Source of the DNA: Labilithrix sp.
GTDB taxonomy: Bacteria > Myxococcota > Polyangia > Polyangiales > Polyangiaceae
Direction: 5' to 3'
Assembly: GCA_028287035.1 (NCBI GenBank)
Contig: JAQBQL010000226.1
Coordinates: forward strand, 4,041 to 68,040
Length of the DNA stretch: 64,000 nt
The notes beneath the pieces were generated by a model. The model made no database searches, was not told the DNA's origin, and saw nothing but the letters and a program-made list of their open reading frames with translations. Below, piece after piece: positions 36,111 through 45,244 of this stretch (within the stretch, counting starts at the first letter, position 1; every line of letters starts with the position of its first letter). The position numbers and the translations under genes are program-made.

Positions 36111-36965
36111 TCACTGCGAAGAAAGAAAGGAATCGAAGAGCGCCGTCACCGCACCTTTGGCGACCACCATCTCCAGGCACGACAGCACGAGCGCCGGTCC
36201 CATCGGCAGGCGCGTCGTCGCGAACGACGTGTCCTCCACGTCGGCCGCCATCGGGTCGTCGGCCAGCGCCGCGCGCGCCTCCTCGTCACCCGCGGCGGCC
36301 TTCGCGCGGAGGTCGGCGAGCTCCGCTTGCACGCTGGCCGGCACGGTGAACGGCACGCCGAGCAACCTTCCGCCGAGCGCGAACAGCGCCGCCTGGAGGG
36401 CGCCGGCGGTGATCACCCACACCGCGCCCACGGGTCCGAGCCAGAGACCGGCGAGCAGCGCCAGCTTCGCGTCGCCGAGACCCATCCCGCTCCGGCCGCG
36501 CAGCTTCTTGTACAGGAGGAAGGGAAGGTAGGTGAGCGCGAGCCCGACGACGGCGCCGGCGAGCGCCCCAACGAGGCCGGTGCCGCGCCAGTAGGACGTC
36601 GCGAGGGCGAGCGCCGACCCGCCGAGCGTCACCTCGTTCGGCAGGATCATGTGCTCGAGATCGACGGCCGCCGCGGCGACCACGCCCGCCACGAGGACGA
36701 CGTTCGTGAGCAGGTAGAACACGGCGAGGCCGAGCGACGCCGACGACGCGAGCGTCACGAGGTGGCCGAGCCAGGTCGTCACGCCGGCGGTCGCGAGCAC
36801 CACGACGACGTTTCTCAGGTACCGCGCTCGCCCGCTGACGAGATGGGTGATCCCGTACCGCGCGGGGAGCACGTCGGCGAGGCGAGCGGCGGCGATCCCT
36901 GCTCCCGCACCGAGCACGGCGGAGACGGCCAGCCAGACCGGGGGCGACAGCTGCGACGCTTGCAC
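36111..36965 (-). CDS. Type IV prepilin peptidase-like (A24) protein
   Basis: A 284-residue polytopic membrane protein with the A24 aspartic peptidase motifs: DLEHMILPNEVT near residue 103 and GMGLGDAKL near 165-173 (GxGD). PilD-type enzymes cut prepilin leaders and methylate the new N-terminus. The Cys-rich methylase domain of canonical PilD is absent, as in single-function peptidases. An insertion of about 50 residues (VQAELADLRAKAAAGDEEA) precedes the last helix, which is unusual. No pilin gene is near, so the substrate is unknown. It is divergent from the pseudokinase at 37023. Confidence 0.85.
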   Translation of the reverse strand: MQASQLSPPVWLAVSAVLGAGAGIAAARLADVLPARYGITHLVSGRARYLRNVVVVLATAGVTTWLGHLVTLASSASLGLAVFYLLTNVVLVAGVVAAAAVDLEHMILPNEVTLGGSALALATSYWRGTGLVGALAGAVVGLALTYLPFLLYKKLRGRSGMGLGDAKLALLAGLWLGPVGAVWVITAGALQAALFALGGRLLGVPFTVPASVQAELADLRAKAAAGDEEARAALADDPMAADVEDTSFATTRLPMGPALVLSCLEMVVAKGAVTALFDSFLSSQ

Positions 36966-37022
36966 CGGCCTCAGGCTACACGCGCGCGCCGCGAGAGTGG
37001 GTTAGGATCGCCGCACCGCGCC

Positions 37023-37874
37023 ATGGGGGATCGACCGCCGAAGCCCGAGCCGCCCGCGTATCTCCTCGAGGGACGCTACCTCGCCGAGCGGCACGTGGCG
37101 CGCGGCGAGACCGCCGACGTCTTCGCGGGCAGCGACACGTTCTCCGGCGAGCAGGTCGCCATCCGCCGCCTCCGCGCCGACCGGCTCGATCGGGCGGCGG
37201 CCTTCCGCCGGATGTCGGAGCGCCTGTTCGGCACCGCGTCGCCGCGGCTCCTCCGCGCGATCGCGATCGGCGAGGATCGCGAGGGCCTGCCGCTCCTCGT
37301 CACCGAGCTGCTCGTCGGGCGTGACGTCGAGCGGCTCGGTCAGGTCCGCTGGGAGGTCGCGTGCGAGGTCACGCGCCAGTGCGCGGCGGTGGTCGCCGAG
37401 ATGCACCTGCTGTCGCTCTTCCACGGCGCGCTGCGCGCCTCGACCTTCTTCGTGGGCGCGTCGACCGCCGGCGGCTCGCGCGTGAAGCTGCTCGACCTCG
37501 GCACGGGCGAACGCACCGCCACCGCCGCCGCCGACGTGCGCGCGCTCGTGACCATCCTTCACCGCCTCCTCGTGGGCGCGCCGCCGCCGCCCGTGGAGGC
37601 ACGCGGCACCCTCGAGCTGCGCGTCGCCGGCGCGCCGCCCGCGCTCGCGCAGGCGCTCGGCTCGTGGCTGGAGGAAGGCGCCGAAGGCCTCACCTCGGAG
37701 GCGATGGCCAAGGAGCTGCTCCAGATCCGCGACGCCTCGCACGGCGAGTTCTGGTCGGGCGCGGCGCGGCCGGCCGAGCCGGCGGGGGACGTGAGCCCGA
37801 TCAGCGTGACCCCGCGGTCCTCGATGCTGATCCTGGAGCCGACCGAGGACAGCACGCCCGGCCCCGACGAGTGA
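37023..37874 (+). CDS. Ser/Thr-kinase-like pseudokinase
   Basis: 283 residues with the overall order of a Hanks kinase N-lobe and C-lobe but altered active-site motifs. The ATP-binding Lys position reads VAIRRL (R48 for K); the catalytic HRDLKPxN reads HGALRASTFF near 134; DFG reads DLG near 159. The glycine loop (ARGETADV) is also partial. The C-terminal part (about 200-283) is a helical and disordered tail with no membrane segment. It is therefore unlikely to phosphorylate, and may bind partners or ATP. It is divergent from the prepilin peptidase gene and convergent with the PEGA-like gene. It could be mistaken for a real kinase from length alone. Confidence 0.82.
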   Translation: MGDRPPKPEPPAYLLEGRYLAERHVARGETADVFAGSDTFSGEQVAIRRLRADRLDRAAAFRRMSERLFGTASPRLLRAIAIGEDREGLPLLVTELLVGRDVERLGQVRWEVACEVTRQCAAVVAEMHLLSLFHGALRASTFFVGASTAGGSRVKLLDLGTGERTATAAADVRALVTILHRLLVGAPPPPVEARGTLELRVAGAPPALAQALGSWLEEGAEGLTSEAMAKELLQIRDASHGEFWSGAARPAEPAGDVSPISVTPRSSMLILEPTEDSTPGPDE

Positions 37875-37893
37875 CTTGCCGGGGCGACCGCGG

Positions 37894-38706
37894 TCAGAAC
37901 CGTACGCCCTCGGCGAGCGACCTGGCGGCGCCACGCGCGAGCCGTGCCGCTGGCGCTCGAGCAGGGGAAAGCACCACCGCGAGAGAAGCGGCGCCGAGCG
38001 CCGCCACCGCAACGACGAGCGAGGCGTCCGCGAGGAGGAAGTCCCGGCGCATCACGGCGACGCGGTCACCATCACACGCCGGCTTGCAACGGGCCGCGTC
38101 GAGGTCGTTCTTCACACCGAGGCCCGCAGCGCCGAACCCCGCGAAGAGGCCGACGCCGACGAGGGACACCGCCGCCAGCGCGACAGGCACGGCCCAGGGG
38201 CGGGCCGGGGCGAGCTCCGGGGCAGGCGGCTCCGGGGCGACGAGCACGACCGGCCGGGCATGCTCGCCCTGCCGTGCGAGCACGTGGTGCTCGACCGGCG
38301 CGCGGCCCGGGACGGTGAGACCTATCACGTGCTCGCCGGGGTCCACGCTGACCTCGTTTGCGGCGAGCGAGCCACGGAACGGAAGGCCATCGATGGTGAT
38401 TTGCGCGTCCCGAAGCGGGCCCCCGGCCGCATCACGGGCCTCGATCACGATCGAGGGCAGCTCGGCCTCGACCTCGGAGAGCCATCCGGCGCAGTCGTTC
38501 CGGATCAAGGACGGGCACGTCTCGCGGGCGCAGCTGGCGAGGGCCTGGCGCGCCGCTTTCAGGCGGTGATCTCGTCGCTCCTTCTGGGCCGAGAGATGCG
38601 ACGCCGCGCACGCTTGCGTGAGGTCCTCATCGGCGCGGGTCACCCGAGGCACCACGCTCAATGCCGCGAGGAGGGTGCACGTCAGCGCCGTCCGGACCGG
38701 CGTCAC
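37894..38706 (-). CDS. Membrane protein with signal peptide and PEGA-like domain
   Basis: 270 residues from GTG 38706, which overlaps the kinase stop (GTGA). A signal (LTCTLLAALSVVPRVTRA) is followed by a Cys-containing segment (CAASHLSA, SCARETCPSLIRNDCAG) that matches the charged, Cys-spaced region often found next to myxobacterial Ser/Thr kinases. Then comes a PEGA-like beta domain (GSLAANEVSVDPGEHVIGL), a linker and two membrane helices at about 175-200 and 228-250. PEGA modules cap surface polymers or bind extracellular ligands. The translational coupling to the kinase suggests it is the kinase's partner or substrate. Confidence 0.78.
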   Translation of the reverse strand: MTPVRTALTCTLLAALSVVPRVTRADEDLTQACAASHLSAQKERRDHRLKAARQALASCARETCPSLIRNDCAGWLSEVEAELPSIVIEARDAAGGPLRDAQITIDGLPFRGSLAANEVSVDPGEHVIGLTVPGRAPVEHHVLARQGEHARPVVLVAPEPPAPELAPARPWAVPVALAAVSLVGVGLFAGFGAAGLGVKNDLDAARCKPACDGDRVAVMRRDFLLADASLVVAVAALGAASLAVVLSPARAPAARLARGAARSLAEGVRF

Positions 38707-40118
38707 CTGAGGCACTCGGGCCGATAGCCGAACGTGCCATCGGCGTGGACGACCTTGCAATCGGGACGGCGTGCCGGCGCCACCACCGGGCGGCGCGGGC
38801 CCGCGCTCGCCGCAGCGGCGGTCGCGCCGGGCGCCACCGGGAGCGCCGCCGTTGCGGTACTCGGACCCATGCTCGGCAGCGGAGGCGGCGGCGTTGCCGA
38901 GATCGCGAGGGGAGCCGCACCTTGTCCGCCTCCGCTGGAGACTGGCATCGCACGATCGCGTGTACCATACAGCCATGCGACGCCGACCAGGAGCAGGGCG
39001 GTGAGCGCTGCGGTCGCCGCACGTCCCGGCCCACGCCACCGCGCGGGCGGCGTGGGCGGCCCCACGGGCCGCGGCAGGACCTCCGTCACGCTGGTCAGCG
39101 GCGGGCCATGCGGCGGGTCCAGCAGCGCTGCGGGCGCCGCGACGGGCGCCGCCGTCCGGACGGACGCCTCGAGCCCCGACGTCGAGAGGTCGGTGAGGCC
39201 AGCCCCTTTCCGCAGCGCCGTGACGAGGTCGCCCACCGCGCGCGCGCTCGCGCTCTCCCCGAGCGCCTCCAGCTCCTTCAGCATGGCGAGCGCGCTGGGA
39301 TGACGATCGTCGACGTTCCGCGCCAGCCCGCGGAGCACGACCGCCGAGAGCGGATCGTGGGCGGAGCCGCCGTGCGGCGGTGCGACGACCGCATGCAGGA
39401 GCGCATTCACGGTCGCGCCGGGCTCCTCACGCGCGAAGAGGCGCTCCCCCGTGAGGAGCTCCCAGAAGACGATGCTCGCCGCGAACACATCGCTCCGCGC
39501 GTCGACATCCTCGCCGGCGAGCTGCTCCGGAGACATGTACGCGAGCTTTCCCTTGATCTCGCCCCGCCCCGTCTCCTGCATCCGGCTGTTCGCCTTCGCG
39601 ATGCCGAAGTCGAGCACCCGCGCCACGCCGTCCTCACCGACCATCACGTTCTGGGGAGATACGTCGCGGTGGACGATTCCGAGCGGTCGTCCCGCCTCGT
39701 CGGTCGCCTCGTGCGCGGCGTGCAGCCCGGCGAGCACACCGACCATGATCGTGCATGCGACGGCGGTGGGGATGGTGCCGCCTCGTGCCCGCGTCTCCGC
39801 GACGATGCGCGCGAGCGACAGGCCGACCACGTACTCCATCACCAGGTAGAGCTCCCCGCCGTCGGCGATCACGTCGAGGACCGGCACGACGTTGGGGTGG
39901 CGCAGCCGGGCGGTCAGCCGCGCCTCGTCGATGAACATGCGGACGACCGCCTGGTCGCCGGCGAACGCCGGGTGGAGTCGCTTGATGGCGACCGCGCGGG
40001 AGAAGCCGACCGGGCCGTTCAGGCGCCCGAGATGGACACTCGCCATCCCGCCGCGAGCGATCTCGCCGTGCAGCTCGTAGCGACCGATCGTGGTAGGGCG
40101 CGATGCGGCGGCGACCAT
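38703..40118 (-). CDS. Transmembrane serine/threonine protein kinase
   Basis: A 471-residue Ser/Thr kinase. The glycine loop is ARGGMASV (22-29), the ATP Lys in VAIKRL is K46, the catalytic loop is HRDVSPQN near 149-156 (the subtype common in myxobacteria), then DFG near 169 and SPEQ near 198. A Pro/Ala-rich region follows; one membrane helix (RAATAALTALLLVGVAWLYG) lies at about 353-373, and a 100-residue extracytoplasmic tail ends in FGYRPECLR with one Cys pair. It lies 19 bases after the FHA activator gene and overlaps the PEGA-like gene. It is well placed to phosphorylate the FHA protein's partner or to be read by the FHA domain. Confidence 0.92.
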   Translation of the reverse strand: MVAAASRPTTIGRYELHGEIARGGMASVHLGRLNGPVGFSRAVAIKRLHPAFAGDQAVVRMFIDEARLTARLRHPNVVPVLDVIADGGELYLVMEYVVGLSLARIVAETRARGGTIPTAVACTIMVGVLAGLHAAHEATDEAGRPLGIVHRDVSPQNVMVGEDGVARVLDFGIAKANSRMQETGRGEIKGKLAYMSPEQLAGEDVDARSDVFAASIVFWELLTGERLFAREEPGATVNALLHAVVAPPHGGSAHDPLSAVVLRGLARNVDDRHPSALAMLKELEALGESASARAVGDLVTALRKGAGLTDLSTSGLEASVRTAAPVAAPAALLDPPHGPPLTSVTEVLPRPVGPPTPPARWRGPGRAATAALTALLLVGVAWLYGTRDRAMPVSSGGGQGAAPLAISATPPPPLPSMGPSTATAALPVAPGATAAAASAGPRRPVVAPARRPDCKVVHADGTFGYRPECLR

Positions 40119-40137
40119 GACCGGTCGTCAGCCTAGC

Positions 40138-41478
40138 TCAGGGGAGCCTGGCGCGCAGCCCCAAGCGTTTGATTGCACGTTGCATGTATTTGCGGTTGAC
40201 CCCGGCCAGCTCGGCGGCCTTCGTGGCGTTGCCACCCGAGACCCGCAGCGCCTCGACCAGGTAGGCGCTCTCGAACGCGTCGTTGTGACGCTCCTTGGCG
40301 ATCGCGAGCGGCACCGACAGGTCGGGGGCGGTCGCCAGGCCGGCGCTCGGGACCGCCTCCTGGAGCGTGCCCAGCGACAGCGCGCGCGCCACGGCGTTGC
40401 GCAGCTCACGCACGTTCCCCGGCCACGCCCGCGTCGCGAGCTCGGCGCGCGTGTTCGGGGGAAGGGTCTTGCCCGATCGAGCGACGAAGTGGTCGATGAG
40501 GAGCGGCACGTCGTCGGTGCGGGCGCGGAGCGGCGGCAGCTCGAGGCGGATGACCGCGAGGCGGTAATAGAGGTCCTCGCGGAAGCGCCGCTGCGTGACC
40601 TCCTCGGCGAGGTTCCGGTTCGTCGCGGCGACGACGCGCACGTCGACCTTCCGCACCTGGTTGTCACCGACGCGCTTCACCTCGAGCCGTTCGAGCGCGC
40701 GGAGCAGCTTTGGTTGCATGTCGAGGGGTAGCTCCCCGATCTCGTCGAGGAAGAGCGTGCCGCCGCTCGCCGCCTCGAAGGCGCCGAGCCGCTCGCCCAC
40801 CGCCCCCGTGAAGGCGCCGCGCACGTGGCCGAAGAGCTCGCTCTCGACGAGGCTGGGCGTGACGGCCGAGCAGTCGAAGACGACGAACGGGCCGCTCGCG
40901 CGCGGGCTCTCTTCGTGGATCGCCTCGGCCACCAGCTCCTTGCCGGTGCCGGTCTCACCCTCGACGAGGATGGGGTCGGGGGCGGCGCTCACCCGCTCGA
41001 GCAAGGTGAAGACCTGGCGCATCGCGACCGACCGGCCGAGCAGGGCGCCGAAGCTCTCGCGCGCGGAGAGCGGAATGTCCACGACGGAGCTCGAGAGCCG
41101 CACCTTCAACGTGGTGCTTCCGAGCACGACGAGCGACCCTTCGCGCGCATACGCATCCAGCACGCGCACGCCATCGAGCACCGTGCCGTTGCTGCTCCCC
41201 GCGTCGACGACGCGGATGCCGGGTGTCTCGATCCGCAGGGACACGTGATGGCGGCTCACGGCCGGATCGAACAGCACGAGGTGCGCGTTCTTGCCGGTGC
41301 CGATTCGCACCTCGGGGCCGGGTAGCTCGTGCACCTGGCCCATGCTCGGGCCGGCGAGCACCTCGACGCGCACGGTGCGCGCGCGCAGCGTGAGGCGCTC
41401 GCCTTGGCGGACCAGGATCTCCGTGATCGCCTGGTCGCGCGGGTCGCCGGGCTTCGGTCCGGGAAGACGCGTCGTCAC
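40138..41478 (-). CDS. FHA-domain sigma-54-dependent transcriptional activator
   Basis: 446 residues. An FHA domain at 35-125 (RIGTGKN, SRHH at 75-78, GSSNGT) binds phosphothreonine peptides. A full AAA+ domain follows: Walker A GETGTGKE (174-181), the sigma-54-contacting GAFTGA loop (221-226), Walker B FLDEIG (243-248). A Fis-type helix-turn-helix ends the protein (AFESAYLVEALRVSGGNATK). The design allows a Ser/Thr kinase to control sigma-54 promoters through phosphothreonine binding, as described for other myxobacterial FHA activators. GTG 41478 starts 12 bases after the DUF5648-like stop. The kinase gene comes next. Confidence 0.95.
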   Translation of the reverse strand: MTTRLPGPKPGDPRDQAITEILVRQGERLTLRARTVRVEVLAGPSMGQVHELPGPEVRIGTGKNAHLVLFDPAVSRHHVSLRIETPGIRVVDAGSSNGTVLDGVRVLDAYAREGSLVVLGSTTLKVRLSSSVVDIPLSARESFGALLGRSVAMRQVFTLLERVSAAPDPILVEGETGTGKELVAEAIHEESPRASGPFVVFDCSAVTPSLVESELFGHVRGAFTGAVGERLGAFEAASGGTLFLDEIGELPLDMQPKLLRALERLEVKRVGDNQVRKVDVRVVAATNRNLAEEVTQRRFREDLYYRLAVIRLELPPLRARTDDVPLLIDHFVARSGKTLPPNTRAELATRAWPGNVRELRNAVARALSLGTLQEAVPSAGLATAPDLSVPLAIAKERHNDAFESAYLVEALRVSGGNATKAAELAGVNRKYMQRAIKRLGLRARLP

Positions 41479-41490
41479 ACGACCATCGTA

Positions 41491-42072
41491 TCAGGGTGGT
41501 GCCGCGTAGAAGCGTATTCCCTCGTCGTGCCAGCCCGCGTCGAGCAACGCCGAAAGCTCGGTGGCCGTCGCCGCGAGCGCGTGTCGGCCGAGCCGCTGGA
41601 GACCGTGGACGGGCACCGTGCAAGGCACGTTGAGCCCGTTCGCGTAGAAGGCGATTCCCTCGTCGGTGGTGTACCCGGCCGCGGGAAGGTTCTCCTTCTC
41701 GCCTTTGCTGATCGTCCAGATGCGGTCGCCGTTGCTCGGCGACTGCACGCGGTACACGGGGACGCGGTTGCCGCTCGGTGTGGTGGCCGCGCGGAACGCG
41801 ACGCCCCGGTTCTCCGTGTAGCCGGCGGCGGGGGCGTTCGCGACCTCGGCCCGGGACACCGTGTAGATGTCGACTCCTCGCGCCGGATCGTGCACGTCGA
41901 TCACCGCCGCCTCGTACGCGCACGTCAAAGCATCGACTCCCGCCTCGGCCGCCCCATCCATCGGAGCTGCAGCGTCGAGGGTGCCGCCCTCGTAGTCGTC
42001 CGGCGAATAGAGGAGCGAGCACCCGGTGGTCGCCACCACCAGACCGGCAGCTCCCGCCTTGATCCACCGCAC
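41491..42072 (-). CDS. Lipoprotein of DUF5648-type repeats
   Basis: 193 residues, lipoprotein signal ending VVATTGC (Cys 18). The mature part carries about three repeats of the type VYRVQSPSNGDRIWTISKGE followed by GYTTDEGIAFYA, the pattern of the DUF5648 repeat family (aromatic-rich, GY...EGIAFY). The same repeats form the C-terminus of the beta-helix lipoprotein 32 bases upstream, so this gene looks like a partial duplication of that tail with its own signal. Probably surface carbohydrate- or protein-binding. It is part of the 44549-37894 run. Confidence 0.82.
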   Translation of the reverse strand: MRWIKAGAAGLVVATTGCSLLYSPDDYEGGTLDAAAPMDGAAEAGVDALTCAYEAAVIDVHDPARGVDIYTVSRAEVANAPAAGYTENRGVAFRAATTPSGNRVPVYRVQSPSNGDRIWTISKGEKENLPAAGYTTDEGIAFYANGLNVPCTVPVHGLQRLGRHALAATATELSALLDAGWHDEGIRFYAAPP

Positions 42073-42104
42073 GCGTCGATCCTACCAGATGTTCCGCGGG
42101 CCGA

Positions 42105-44549
42105 TCAGGGAGTGCCCGCATGGTAGACGACGCCCTCGTCGCTCCACCCGGCGCCCGTCAAGGACGCGACCTCCGCGGCCGACACGCTGTACGTGTGGAT
42201 GCCGCCGCTGCGCAGCCGGTGCACTGGCGCGAGGCACGGGCTCGTCGCGCCCGAGGCCGCATAGAAGGCGACGCCCTCGTCGGTCGTGTAGCCGTAGGTT
42301 GCCGCGGCGCTCGCCTTCTCGGAGGTGCTCGTCGTGTAGAGACGATCCTTGCTGGTCGGGTTGTAGACGCGGTACACGGCCACGCGCTGCGCCGTCGAAG
42401 AGGCCGCCGCGTCGAACGCGACGCCGCGGTCCTCCGTGTACCCGTGGAGGCTCTTCGCGTCTGCGGCCTCGGACGCGGAGAGCGTGAAGAGCTCGGCCCC
42501 CGTGCTCGGCTGCACCACGTGATAGACCGGCGCGGCGAGATCACAGGTCGTCGCGGGCGGCGGGGTGGTGCCGCTGCTCTGACCAGGCCAGGCGATGGCG
42601 CCGATGCGCTTGCTCGGCTGAGCGGGCGACGTGCTCGGCCAGTAGATCGCCTTCAGCGCCTCGACCGGGAGCGTCTGGCCATTGCCCCAGATCTCGGTAT
42701 TCGAGGTGCGCTGCGCGAAGTTCTTCGAGGCGTAGTCAACGAAGTAGGGGTTGGCTCCGCCCACGTGCTCGACGGAGCTCGTCTCGCGGCCGGGCACCGC
42801 GCTGCGGAACGCCGCGAGCGTCGCGTAGGAAACGGGGTTGCCCGCGGCGTCCTTCTGCCACTCGATGAGCCCGGTCGGCGCGCTCGCCGACGGCCGGAAG
42901 AACGCCTGGTACTCGCTCCGCGTCACGACCACGGAGCCGTCGAAGGTCCTCGCGGGCACGGTGACGTTCACGAGCGGGCGCGGTCCCGCCGACCCGGAGA
43001 CGATGTTGTTGACCACCACGATGCTCTCCGAGTTGCACGTGTTGGCGAGCGGTCCGTCGGTGCGCGGGGCGCAGTTGTCGTACTGGGTCCGGGGCAGGGG
43101 CGTCACGCCCGCGGTCCCGCTCGTACACACCTTGCCGCCGGGCAGCACGTCACCCTGGGCGCAGCGTACGTCCTCGACGATGCTGAGGTTCGCGAGGTAG
43201 CTCGTCGAGCTCGCGTCGTTGTCGACGAGCGTGTTGTTCCAGATCTGCACCGCGCGCGAGCCGTACGCGGCGATGCCCGCCGCGCCGTTGTCGTGGACCA
43301 GGTTCGAGGCGATCATCGCGTGGTGCGAGACCTCGTAGAAGAGTCCCTTGCCGTCGTTGTTGCGGAATACGTTCTGGGCAATCACGAAATGATTCTTCGA
43401 CAGATCGCTCGAGCCGCAACCCTGATCGCACCAGTAGCCGTTCGCCGCATTGTGCTCGAAGACATTTCCCCAGACGACGCCGTCGATGATCTGCGACCCC
43501 TTCATGCCGGCCTCGACGGAGTTTCCCCAGTGCCGGAAGTTGTTGTATCCGAACGTGTTGTTCTTCACGACGAGCCGGTTCGCATCGCTGGCAATCGCGC
43601 CGTCCCAACCGTTGTTGACGAGGACATTTCCGTCCATCGTGACGCCGTACGACTGCGCGGCGGTGAACCCATTGCCGGCGTTGTTCGCGATCGTCGAGCC
43701 CTCCAGCACGTTGCCCGACTCGGAGCCGGTGTCCTTGAAGAACTGGACCGCCGCGTTGTAGTAGTTGATGCCGTTGACCGTCTTCCGGTAGTCGACTGCG
43801 CACGTGCCATAACCCTCGATGTCGAGCCCGGAGAGGCGCACGTTCGAGGCGCGGGTCTGGAACGCCCAGAGCTGCTTCACGACCTCGATCTCCGTCGGGC
43901 TGTCCTTCAACGTCAACTTGTTGGTCGCATTGTCGTAGGCATACTGGCCCGGGCCCGGCGCCGTCGCCACGCGCTGGAGCGGGATACCGGCGCGGATGAC
44001 CGAGAAGGCCTGCTCGGCACCGTAGTGCTTGGCGCCCTTGTTCAGATGGTCGTCCGCGCAATTGGCCTCGAGCGGCGTCGGATCGAAGCTCGTGATGGTC
44101 GTCGTGTAGGGCCCGGCGCCAGCAAAGCCGGTGAGCGGGACGGTTCCCCAGATCGACACCGCGGCCGAGCCATCACGCTGGATCGTCACGTTGCTCCGCG
44201 TGATGACGATGCCGCCCTCGCGATACGTGCCGGCCTTGACGACGACCGTCCACGTCGGGCCGGCGGGCTTGGCGTTCGCCACCGCCACCGCCTTGCCGAT
44301 CGTCTGGTAGGGCGCGGCAGAAGAGCCGTTGCCGCTCACGTCACTGCCGCTCGTCGCGACCCACAGCACGTTGCTCGACGGGGCGGGATAGCTGCGCGTC
44401 GGCTTTGCCGGCCGGCGGTACACGTGCGTGCCCACGAGGGCCGCGGCGTTGTCGATGGCCGCGCCGTCGTCGTCGGCGACGTCCTGGTCATTGGCACAAG
44501 CCGGCAAGCCGACGAGGATGGCGAGCGGGAGTAACGTGCGGAGCTTCAT
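42105..44549 (-). CDS. Right-handed beta-helix lipoprotein with C-terminal DUF5648-like repeats
   Basis: 814 residues. ATG 44549 gives a lipoprotein signal MKLRTLLPLAILVGLPAC (Cys 18). Residues ~50-480 form a parallel beta-helix: VLWVATSGSDVSGNGSSAAP is the common entry of pectate-lyase-like/PL6 helices, and Asn ladders (IANNAGNG, VLVNNGWDG, NVFRNNDGKG) mark the coils. Such helices often bind or cut polysaccharides; no catalytic residues can be assigned. A linker leads to three or so DUF5648-like repeats at about 610-814 (GYTEDRGVAFDA, GYTTDEGVAFYA). Surface-exposed adhesion or glycan processing is inferred. It heads a co-directional run ending with the kinase and PEGA-like protein. Confidence 0.85.
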   Translation of the reverse strand: MKLRTLLPLAILVGLPACANDQDVADDDGAAIDNAAALVGTHVYRRPAKPTRSYPAPSSNVLWVATSGSDVSGNGSSAAPYQTIGKAVAVANAKPAGPTWTVVVKAGTYREGGIVITRSNVTIQRDGSAAVSIWGTVPLTGFAGAGPYTTTITSFDPTPLEANCADDHLNKGAKHYGAEQAFSVIRAGIPLQRVATAPGPGQYAYDNATNKLTLKDSPTEIEVVKQLWAFQTRASNVRLSGLDIEGYGTCAVDYRKTVNGINYYNAAVQFFKDTGSESGNVLEGSTIANNAGNGFTAAQSYGVTMDGNVLVNNGWDGAIASDANRLVVKNNTFGYNNFRHWGNSVEAGMKGSQIIDGVVWGNVFEHNAANGYWCDQGCGSSDLSKNHFVIAQNVFRNNDGKGLFYEVSHHAMIASNLVHDNGAAGIAAYGSRAVQIWNNTLVDNDASSTSYLANLSIVEDVRCAQGDVLPGGKVCTSGTAGVTPLPRTQYDNCAPRTDGPLANTCNSESIVVVNNIVSGSAGPRPLVNVTVPARTFDGSVVVTRSEYQAFFRPSASAPTGLIEWQKDAAGNPVSYATLAAFRSAVPGRETSSVEHVGGANPYFVDYASKNFAQRTSNTEIWGNGQTLPVEALKAIYWPSTSPAQPSKRIGAIAWPGQSSGTTPPPATTCDLAAPVYHVVQPSTGAELFTLSASEAADAKSLHGYTEDRGVAFDAAASSTAQRVAVYRVYNPTSKDRLYTTSTSEKASAAATYGYTTDEGVAFYAASGATSPCLAPVHRLRSGGIHTYSVSAAEVASLTGAGWSDEGVVYHAGTP

Positions 44550-44675
44550 GAGCGTCCGCGTGTGCACGGCCGGTGCCCACCACGAAACCCCGGAGAAATG
44601 GCGAACGGCGGCTCGTACCGGGACGTCGATGTCCCGCCAGGAGCCCCGCGGAGGGACAGCGGTGTCCCGCGGACC

Positions 44676-45143
44676 TCAGGTCTCGCGCTGCGCGAGGACC
44701 TCGAGCGTGAGCTCCACGAGCCGCTCGGCCGTCCAGGGCGGGTCCGGCTCCCACCGCCGCCCGTAGAGGAGGTACTCGCCGGTCCGCGGGTCGGTCGGGA
44801 GGTTCGCCTCGATCGGGTAGTAGCGGTTGTGCGCGTCGAGGACGTCGTTCATGGGGCGTAGGTCGACGGCCTGCGCGCGGTCGAGCAGCGCGTCCTCGAT
44901 GGCGGCGCGCGAGTGACCCTGCGCGTGCAGCTTGTCGTGCAGGACGACGAGCAGGCGAATGGTGGCCTCCTCGAAGTCCTCGAGACGCTTCTTCCGCGCG
45001 GCGAAGGCCGGGGCCCCGATCGTGAGCGCTCGCACGCGCTCGTTGACGTTCAGGCTGAAGTTCCGCGGAGGGTCGGCGCTGTTGTCGAAGGCGGAGGGCT
45101 CGGGCGCGGCGGTGGGATCGTTACGAGCATTACGCGTCGTCAC
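44676..45143 (-). CDS. Hypothetical protein, about 155 aa
   Basis: Not recognised. GTG 45143 has GGCGGG immediately upstream; a TTG at 45179 would add twelve residues. The N-terminus is disordered, and then a helical, charged domain begins (NERVRALTIGAPAFAARKKR; LLVVLHDKLHAQGHSRAAIE), ending with an aromatic-rich stretch (NRYYPIEANLPTDPRTGEYL). No membrane or signal segment. The downstream 126 bases to the beta-helix gene and the upstream 101 bases to 45245 hold no other feature. Confidence 0.65.
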   Translation of the reverse strand: MTTRNARNDPTAAPEPSAFDNSADPPRNFSLNVNERVRALTIGAPAFAARKKRLEDFEEATIRLLVVLHDKLHAQGHSRAAIEDALLDRAQAVDLRPMNDVLDAHNRYYPIEANLPTDPRTGEYLLYGRRWEPDPPWTAERLVELTLEVLAQRET

Positions 45144-45244
45144 CCCGCCGAAGCTAGGGCTCGGACCGGACCTCGGCAAGCGCCAGCGTGAGCGGCGCCG
45201 CCGGAAAGTTGCCCGGCCCTCGGGGGAGCGGACATGGTCGCACC

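Noticed and set aside
32898..37022. Very long open plus-strand frame running from 32898 to 37874
   Set aside because: Only the last 283 codons (37023-37874) are the pseudokinase. The rest is antisense to three well-supported genes, is Arg/Gly/His-rich and shows no domain: an effect of high third-position GC.
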